From contig JALUMP010000037.1 in assembly GCA_027039745.1 (NCBI GenBank), positions 1 to 11,931 of the forward strand: a stretch of 11,931 nt of DNA, in the 5' to 3' direction. A program made the translations under genes and the position numbers. Below the pieces are notes generated by a model. It worked only from the letters and a program-made list of their open reading frames with translations, did not search any database and was not told the DNA's origin. This document shows, piece by piece, positions 6,901-11,931 of the stretch. Within the stretch, counting starts at the first letter, position 1; each line of letters starts with the position of its first letter. This stretch comes from Candidatus Parcubacteria bacterium (GTDB lineage Bacteria > Patescibacteriota > Minisyncoccia > Phycocordibacterales > GCA-2747955).

Positions 6901-7596
6901 ATGAATAAAATTTTAATAAAATTATCAGGGGAAGCATTAGCAAATGGTGGGTCAAACTATAACGAAGAAGTATTAAAAGACATAAGTATTAAGGTTAAGG
7001 ATTTAATAAAAAATAATACTCAAGTAGCTTTAGTGGTTGGTGGAGGTAATTTGTTTAGAGGAAGAGAACTCATTGAACATGTTGCAGTAGAAAGACCAAC
7101 AGCAGATTACATTGGAATGTTAGCTATTGTTCAGAACGCTTTAGTTTTGAGAGATTTTTTTGAATCTGTGGGAATTGATACTAGAGTGGCTTCTTCAATT
7201 TCTATGAGACAAGTATGTGAACCATATATACCAAAAAAAATAACAAGACATTTAGATAAAGGAAGAGTTGTGATTTTGGCTGCAGGATTAGGGCAACCAT
7301 TTTTCTCATCAGATACTACGTGTGTACAAAGAGCATTAGAACTTGGTTTTGATATGGTAGTTATGGCTAAAAATGGAGTTGATGGTGTTTATACTGCAGA
7401 TCCTGATAAAGATGTTAATGCTAAAAAGATTTCAAATATAACCGCATCTGAAGTTTTAGAAAAAAACCTTACATTTGCAGACCCAGCGGCTATATCTCTA
7501 GCAAGAGAAAATAAACTCTCCATAAAGGTCATAGGAATGGAAGATATAACAAGATTAACTGATAAAACTATTGGAACTAGTATATTACCAGAATAA
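6901..7596 (+). CDS. pyrH: Uridylate kinase (UMP kinase)
   Basis: PyrH phosphorylates UMP to UDP with ATP and is a hexameric amino-acid-kinase-fold enzyme of pyrimidine nucleotide synthesis in the cytoplasm. The 231-aa length is normal. Motifs are KLSGEAL (7-13), GGGNLFRG (47-54), the UMP-binding ADYIGMLA region, GQPFFSSDTT, and NGVDGVYTADP near residue 165. There is no Trp codon, and the stop is TAA. In many bacteria pyrH is next to tsf and frr; here it stands after clpP with its own promoter, so gene order is not the classical one. UDP feeds the deoxyuridine and dTMP branch served by the thyA-dcd-folA cassette on the opposite strand, with which it converges. Confidence 0.96.
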   Translation: MNKILIKLSGEALANGGSNYNEEVLKDISIKVKDLIKNNTQVALVVGGGNLFRGRELIEHVAVERPTADYIGMLAIVQNALVLRDFFESVGIDTRVASSISMRQVCEPYIPKKITRHLDKGRVVILAAGLGQPFFSSDTTCVQRALELGFDMVVMAKNGVDGVYTADPDKDVNAKKISNITASEVLEKNLTFADPAAISLARENKLSIKVIGMEDITRLTDKTIGTSILPE

Positions 7597-7615
7597 TACT
7601 GATTTATAGTATTGT

Positions 7616-7643
7616 ATGTCGCAAAAGGTATATTGTGCGACAT
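7616..7643. terminator. Inverted repeat between the converging pyrH and folA genes
   Basis: ATGTCGCA (7616-7623) and TGCGACAT (7636-7643) form a perfect 8-bp stem with a 12-base loop, the most GC-rich hairpin in an 88-base spacer. Neither side has a T run, so it is not a standard intrinsic terminator. It may still be a shared bidirectional stop or an mRNA 3'-end stabiliser. A weaker 5-bp repeat (ATACT/AGTAT) precedes it at about 7597-7613. Confidence 0.4.
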
Positions 7644-7684
7644 GTATATAAAACCACCCCATTAAGCACTTTTACTCTTATTTC

Positions 7685-8182
7685 TTATTTTTTCTTTAAA
7701 ACAATAAACTCATAATTAAAGTTTTTGTCTTGACCATTTTTAACCACCTGTTCTTTAGTAAAAATATTTTCATATTCAGGAAAAAAAACATTTGCTTCTG
7801 GAAATTTTGCATTTATTAGTGTTAGATAAAGTTTATCTATTCTATCTAAAAATTGTTTATATACACTTGCCCCTCCTATAATAAATATTTCTTCTTTTTC
7901 TTTTTTACGAGCTTCTTCTATAGCTTTTTTTATAGAATCAACAAAAACTAAATTAGTTGTATTTTTTTTATTTTTATCTTTTGTTAAAACAATGTTTAGT
8001 CTATCGGGTAGTATAAAGCCGATAGAGTTATGTGTGGTTTGACCCATAATAACTGGATGCCCAAGAGTTTTTTCTTTAAAATATTTAAAGTCTTCAGGTA
8101 TATGCCAGAGCATTTTTTTGTCTTTCCCAAGTTCTCTGTTTTTACCAATTGCAGCTATTATGCTTAATTTTATTTTTTCCAT
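7685..8182 (-). CDS. folA: Dihydrofolate reductase
   Basis: DHFR reduces dihydrofolate to tetrahydrofolate with NADPH, renewing the cofactor ThyA oxidises. The protein has 165 aa, the normal length, and ends in TAA. Visible features are SIIAAIGKNRELG (7-19), LWHIPEDF with acidic Asp31 matching the E. coli catalytic Asp27, the NADPH-binding PVIMGQTTHNSIG and IIGGASVY. The E. coli-type LPW motif is LW-H here, and the Trp is TGG. The start is 10 bases after the dcd stop on the same strand, so it is the third gene of thyA-dcd-folA. A TTTAAT sequence about 9 bases upstream of the ATG could be its own -10 but is weak. Confidence 0.95.
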   Translation of the reverse strand: MEKIKLSIIAAIGKNRELGKDKKMLWHIPEDFKYFKEKTLGHPVIMGQTTHNSIGFILPDRLNIVLTKDKNKKNTTNLVFVDSIKKAIEEARKKEKEEIFIIGGASVYKQFLDRIDKLYLTLINAKFPEANVFFPEYENIFTKEQVVKNGQDKNFNYEFIVLKKK

Positions 8183-8192
8183 GTGATTATGA

Positions 8193-8729
8193 TTAAAATT
8201 TATTTTTTCACATCATCGACTCTTTTGGTTTATTTCCCTGGTCACAATATTTTGCATTTTTCTTTTGGTTGTATTTATTTTTTACATCTCTATCTATTTT
8301 ATAGTAAATTAATTGACCAATTGGCATTCCAGGATAAATTTTTACTGGATGAGTAACAGAAATCTCTAAGGTTCAAAAACCACAAAAACCAATATCACCT
8401 TTACCTGCAGTAGCATGTATATCAATGCCGAGTCTTCCTGTACTAGACTTCCCTTCTAAAAAAGGAATATGTTGATGTGTTTCTGTATATTCTTCTGTAG
8501 AGCCTAAATACAGCTTTCCTGGTTGTAAAATAAAACCATTTTTTGGGATTTTAAAGTGTTTAATTTTATTATTTTTTTTTGAATCTATGATTTTGTCTGT
8601 GTAGGTTGCCAGATTTTCACTTAAATGAACATCATAAGAGTTACTCCCTAGATCACTTATTACAAATGGTTTTATTATAATAGTTTTATTTTTTATTTCT
8701 TCTAAAATTTTTTTGTCTGATAAAATCAT
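8193..8729 (-). CDS. dcd: dCTP deaminase family protein (possibly bifunctional with dUTPase)
   Basis: Dcd deaminates dCTP to dUTP, the route to dUMP for ThyA. With TGA read as Trp at codon 119 and near the C-terminus the protein has 178 aa and ends in TAA. It matches the Dcd/dUTPase trimer fold: GSNSYDVHLSE (28-38), FILQPGKLYLGSTEEY (66-81), GKSSTGRLG (93-101, E. coli GRSSLARLG) and WTLEISV with Glu122 as the expected catalytic base. PGMPIGQLIYY closes the fold. The TGA119 sits in GFCGF-W-TLE, a position often filled by Trp in this family. No separate dut is in the window, so I cannot tell dCTP deaminase alone from the bifunctional DCD-DUT form. It starts 9 bases after thyA, with an AT-rich -10-like TATAAA in that gap. 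Confidence 0.92.
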
Positions 8730-8738
8730 ATTTATTTT

Positions 8739-9587
8739 TTATACTGCCATTTTGGCTTTTATTGTTTCTTGGGGGTTGTAATTTTCTAATTTAAAATCTT
8801 CCATTTTGAAGGAAAATAGGTCTTTTTTTCCTGGATTAATTCAAAGCTTTGGTAGCTTGTCTGGTATTCTTTGTAATTGTTTTTTGACTGCGTCAAAATG
8901 ATCGTGGTATATATGAGCGTCATTAAAAGTGAAAACTGCTTCTTTTGCTTTGAGGTTTGTTGCTCGTGCTACCATTTCTAAAAGCAAGGAATAAGAAGCA
9001 ATATTAAAAGGTACCCCTAAAAACATATCTGCAGATCGTTGATTCATATGTAGAGATATTTCCCCATTTGCTATGTAAAACTGAAAATCTCTATGGCATG
9101 GTGGTAAAGCCATTTTGTCTAACTCCCCTGGGTTTCAGGCAGATACTATTAGTCTTCTGTCTGATGGATCTGTTTTTATTCTTTCTACTATATCTTTGAG
9201 TTGGTCAAAAACTTTTCCATCAGAATTTTTTCATTTTCTTCATTGAACTCCATAGACTCTTCCTAAATCTCCATCGAATTTTGCTAAACCTCTATTGAGT
9301 CAATAATCTGCATTAGCATTAGCTGTTCAGATTGTTTTTTTTTCTTTATCTCTGCTTCCGTGTAAGATTTCCGCAAGTCTTCTTTCGTCTCCAGAGCCCT
9401 CAATAAATCATAAAATTTCAGATAGCACAGCTTTAAAAGCTAGTTTTTTGGTTGTGACTGCAGGAAAGCCATCTTGAAGATTAAATCTCATTTGAATTGC
9501 AAAAATTGATCGAGTATTTCCATTTCTTCCTTTCCTATCTACCCCATTTTTCATTATATTTGACAATCCATCAATATATTGTTTCAT
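8739..9587 (-). CDS. thyA: Thymidylate synthase ThyA
   Basis: ThyA methylates dUMP to dTMP using methylene-tetrahydrofolate, giving dihydrofolate. Seven TGA codons are Trp (residues 60, 87, 96, 116, 119, 151 and 249) and none is TGG. Three match tryptophans kept in E. coli ThyA: LLWF, VYGKQWRAW (both Trps) and VSAWN. This is the strongest evidence for the code here. The protein is 282 aa. The catalytic Cys164 is in ALPPCHRDFQFY, the phosphate-binding pair is RR (144-145), and the dUMP-binding N in FNIASY is present. An insertion relative to E. coli (DERRLAEILHGS to TIWTANANA, about 66-92) gives the longer form of ThyA seen in some bacteria and phages. Its ATG at 9587 has no Shine-Dalgarno motif. 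It heads the thyA-dcd-folA set. Confidence 0.97.
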
Positions 9588-9604
9588 AAAATTATTTTTA
9601 TCAC

Positions 9605-9610
9605 ATTATA
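9605..9610 (-). promoter_or_regulatory. -10 box of the thyA-dcd-folA cassette
   Basis: A consensus TATAAT on the minus strand lies 17 bases upstream of the thyA ATG, giving a leader of about 10 bases with no Shine-Dalgarno sequence. A TTGAGA (9633-9638) is 22 bases away, too far for a normal -35. Confidence 0.4.
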
Positions 9611-9663
9611 ATACATTTTCTATAATAACACGTCTCAAGAATTTTTGTAAATTTATATTAATT

Positions 9664-10254
9664 TTATTTTATGAGTTGATTTATTGTCAGTTCAAATAAT
9701 ATAATTCAAAAAATATGCCCGTTTATTATTGGTTTATTGAAAAAATTAAGATTGTTTTCTTTAATGGCATAATTTATATGAGGCCTTTGAGAATTTGGAT
9801 CTGTTTTAAAATTTGGATGTCCATCGTTGTCAAAAGCATATTTATAACTGTATTCTGGTTTGTTTTTTATTAAATATTTTTCATTTTTTGTTGATTCTAT
9901 GTTTGTTTGATGGAATTTATAAAATATATTATCTTTTGATATTTCTTGTGAAATATTTTTATTCTTTTTTATAAAAAATAAAAATAATTTTAATAACATT
10001 TTGGTTGCTTCTTTTTCGTTTAAAGTTTCAATATCGAAACGTATTCTTTTTGGTTTTTCAATAATAAAAGTGCCACCTTTTTTTATTTCTGGAATACTAT
10101 ATTTTTCTGTAATTAGTCTTGGGATTGGATATTTATTGATAACCAGATATCTTTTTTCTTTTATAGTTGAAGTAATTAAGTGTTCAATTAAACATTTTGG
10201 TTTAAAATTGATATCTTTCTCTTTTTTATGGTAGATTCTTTCTTTGCTATTCAT
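9664..10254 (-). CDS. Unrecognised basic protein, 196 aa (203 aa from the upstream ATG)
   Basis: The frame runs to TAA at 9664-9666 with one TGA (Trp) 13 codons before the end. Two starts are possible: ATG at 10275 (203 aa) and ATG at 10254 (196 aa). I prefer 10254 because a -10 box at 10264-10269 lies between them, so the longer start would be outside the transcript. The protein is lysine-, asparagine- and isoleucine-rich, with a basic N-terminus (MNSKERIYHKK), alternating charged and hydrophobic strands in the middle (PRLITEKYSIPEIKKGG, FIIEKPKRIRFDIETL) and a hydrophobic end (WIILFELTINQLIK). There is no signal peptide and no motif I recognise. Length, own promoter and TAA stop support a real gene. 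It is flanked by thyA and the EEP-PHP gene on the same strand, with gaps of 76 and about 90 bases. Confidence 0.6.
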
Positions 10255-10263
10255 TATATTTTT

Positions 10264-10291
10264 ATTATACAACATATAACTATATTAACAA
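10264..10291 (-). promoter_or_regulatory. Promoter of the unrecognised 196-aa gene
   Basis: TTGTTA (10286-10291), a 16-base spacer and a perfect TATAAT (10264-10269) on the minus strand. The -10 ends 9 bases before the ATG at 10254, so the leader is about 2-3 bases. This decides the start codon of the gene. Confidence 0.6.
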
Positions 10292-10348
10292 GACTATTAA
10301 AATTGGCTATTATTTTATAAAAATAATATATATAAAATTTTTTATTTT

Positions 10349-11908
10349 CTAATTAATTTTCTTTCTTCACCATCTGTATATTTTTGTTAAATATTTTTTA
10401 GTAAAACCAACAATAGTATATTCTTTTGGTTTTATAAAGATTCTTCCCTTTTTTGAATTGATGATTAAATCAAAAATTTCTTGGTTATGTGTTTGTTTCT
10501 CTATAATAAGACAATTTCCAAGTTCTGTTTCGGAATACGCATTAGAACCTACAGCTATTGCTTTTATATCTTTTGGCGACAAAGAAGGGATTTTTATTGA
10601 TAAAAAAGATTTTGGAGTTTCTATCAGAACTCTTTTTTGGTTATCTTTGTTATTGTTTTGGCCTGTTCTAGTTTGGCCCTTGGATCAACGCTTAATAGAA
10701 TGTTTTAATAAATCACCAGAGGCTACTTCTATTATTTTTAAATTTTCTTGTAATAATTTTGAAAGCTGTTTTTTTTCTAGTTCTTTTATGTCCTTACGAA
10801 TTAAGAAAAAATAAAGATTATTGTGTAGTTTTAAAAAATTAAGAAGTTTTTTAGTTGTCATTGACTTATTGAATTCTGAATATGAAAAAATTGAGGGTTC
10901 TTTCGAAAAAATAACAAAATTTAAGTTATCAGCAGTTTGATATTCTAGACCTGGAAATAAATATTTTCCTTTTGGTTTATATTTTTTTAAAATACTATAT
11001 GCTCTTTCGGGATTGTTATATATATGTTCTGTAGATATTAAAACATTAATATTATTTTTATGAGTTAGTTTTCATATTTTTTTAGCCTTTCTTTCAGCCC
11101 TTTTTTGATTACCAGGCAGATTGGGGTGAAAATGGTAGTCTATGCGATATTTTTCTTTTCTTTGGTGATCTATGTTTTTTCTATCTTTTATTTCTAAAAT
11201 CACTGGTCGGTGATCTGAAATATTGCCATTATTAATAACTCTTGTTTTATAGTTTAAACCTTTTGGTAACAGAAAATTATCAAAAAATCAAAAAGGTTTT
11301 ACTGCTGGAAATGTTGGTTTTTTGATAGCTAGCTCAAATTTATTCATACAAGAATATTGAAATTCTGAATGACCCTGAAAAGAGTTAAAATCACCTAAAA
11401 TTATAATATTTTTGCTTTCTTTTTCATCAAGCATTTGGCAAATTTCTTCTTGGTTTTTTAATCTTGCTTGTTTTGATAAAGAGAAATGAACTAGAAAAAA
11501 TTTTTCATATTCAAATTCTACTTCTAGAACTAATGTCTTTTGTCCAGTTTTCATATGTCTGGCGATAACTCTTTTTGGTTGTATTTTGGAAAAAAACCCA
11601 TTACTATTGTTTTTTGCAATAGGAATTTCTCTGTTAATATGATTTGGCCTATATTTACTTTCAATTTTAAAATATGGATATGATGGAGCAAGAGCTTTTA
11701 TTAGAGGATCATCTTGTTTTATTTCTGTAAAAAAAATTACGTCAGGATTTTCTTTTTTAATTATATTTTGTATTTCTTTTATAAATTTATTTTGAAGTTT
11801 TTTTGTTCTAAAAAGGTACCTATATCATAAAATAGGGTCTTTGGCACTTCCTGTTGTAAGGCTGCCGTAAGCTGTATTTATATGTAGAACTTTTAACTTT
11901 TTTTGCAT
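10349..11908 (-). CDS. Endonuclease/exonuclease/phosphatase domain fused to a PHP-like domain
   Basis: The 519-aa frame runs from ATG at 11908 to TAG at 10349-10351 with five TGA codons read as Trp; one TGG-TGA pair makes Trp-Trp at the end. It stays open to the right window edge, so a longer N-terminus is possible. Residues 1-240 look like the EEP (DNase I/exonuclease III-type) fold: LHINTAYGS (8-16), the metal-binding Glu62 in FFTEIKQ, HFSL (141-144), GDFN (172-175) and SDHRPV (231-236). Residues 254-480 resemble a PHP phosphoesterase: DYHFH (257-261, DxHxH), STEH (292-295), PGLEYQT with Glu322, then GSNAYSETELG (454-464), where PHP proteins have GSDAH. The third-motif His is also not seen. 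So the EEP half looks able to bind metal, while the PHP half looks degenerate. Substrate unknown; DNA or nucleotide phosphodiester cleavage is the family-level guess. Confidence 0.75.
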
Positions 11909-11931
11909 ATTATCTATGTCGTATTTTATCA

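Noticed and set aside
7389..7643. Minus-strand frame over the pyrH end
   Set aside because: Mostly opposite conserved pyrH residues, with no recognised domain.
10001..10234. Plus-strand frame opposite the 196-aa gene
   Set aside because: Phe/Ser/Ile-rich pattern of an antisense frame; the minus strand has the promoter and the longer frame.
10458..10814. Plus-strand 118-aa frame opposite the PHP-like domain
   Set aside because: The minus-strand frame continues with recognisable motifs; this is its shadow.
116..11908. UGA as glycine (code 25) or selenocysteine
   Set aside because: TGA falls on conserved Trp in ThyA and aromatic positions in LepA and EngB. Selenocysteine would not occur about 27 times in ten genes and no SECIS-like context was noted.
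1..11931. tRNA, rRNA, CRISPR array, insertion sequence or prophage
   Set aside because: No gap is longer than about 100 bases, and no cloverleaf, spaced direct repeats or transposase motifs were seen.

Overview
The window is a compact, strongly AT-rich bacterial chromosome segment of core genes with almost no spacer. Its main property is that TGA is read as tryptophan. About 27 in-frame TGA codons lie in ten genes, none of the 13 genes whose end is visible stops at TGA, and the invariant tryptophans of thymidylate synthase are TGA. Read with the standard code, engB, lepA, clpP, prsW, dcd, thyA and others look broken; with translation table 4 all are intact and of normal length. Gene content argues against a mycoplasma: there is ClpP, a PrsW-like intramembrane protease, dCTP deaminase, and a Cys-repeat surface protein of a style I associate with candidate-phylum (Patescibacteria/CPR) genomes. 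My inference is a Patescibacteria-like cell using UGA=Trp, not the UGA=Gly code known from Absconditabacteria and Gracilibacteria. Taxonomy is not proven by this window.

Layout. Plus strand, 1-5415: the tail of a membrane protein, a 54-aa membrane peptide, engB (GTPase for ribosome assembly), ftsZ (cell division), a membrane-anchored protein with four Cys4 repeats, lepA (EF4), and an NlpC/P60-like protein overlapping the lepA end. Minus strand, 5419-6159: a PrsW-family membrane protease, divergent from clpP. Plus strand, 6261-7596: clpP, a hairpin terminator, and pyrH (UMP kinase). Minus strand, 7685-11908: folA, dcd and thyA in transcription order thyA-dcd-folA, a deoxythymidylate-synthesis cassette; then upstream of it an unrecognised 196-203 aa protein and a 519-aa protein fusing an endonuclease/exonuclease/phosphatase domain to a PHP-like domain.

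How the genes fit together. PyrH makes UDP, Dcd supplies the uracil deoxynucleotide branch, ThyA makes dTMP, and DHFR recycles the folate that ThyA oxidises. EngB and LepA act on ribosomes, ClpP and PrsW in proteolysis, and FtsZ in division.

Expression. No start codon has a convincing Shine-Dalgarno sequence at normal spacing. Several genes carry a -10 box (often extended TGnTATAAT-like) only 6-10 bases before the ATG, which predicts leaderless or nearly leaderless mRNAs. No tRNA, rRNA, CRISPR array or insertion sequence was seen. The longest gene-free stretch is about 100 bases.
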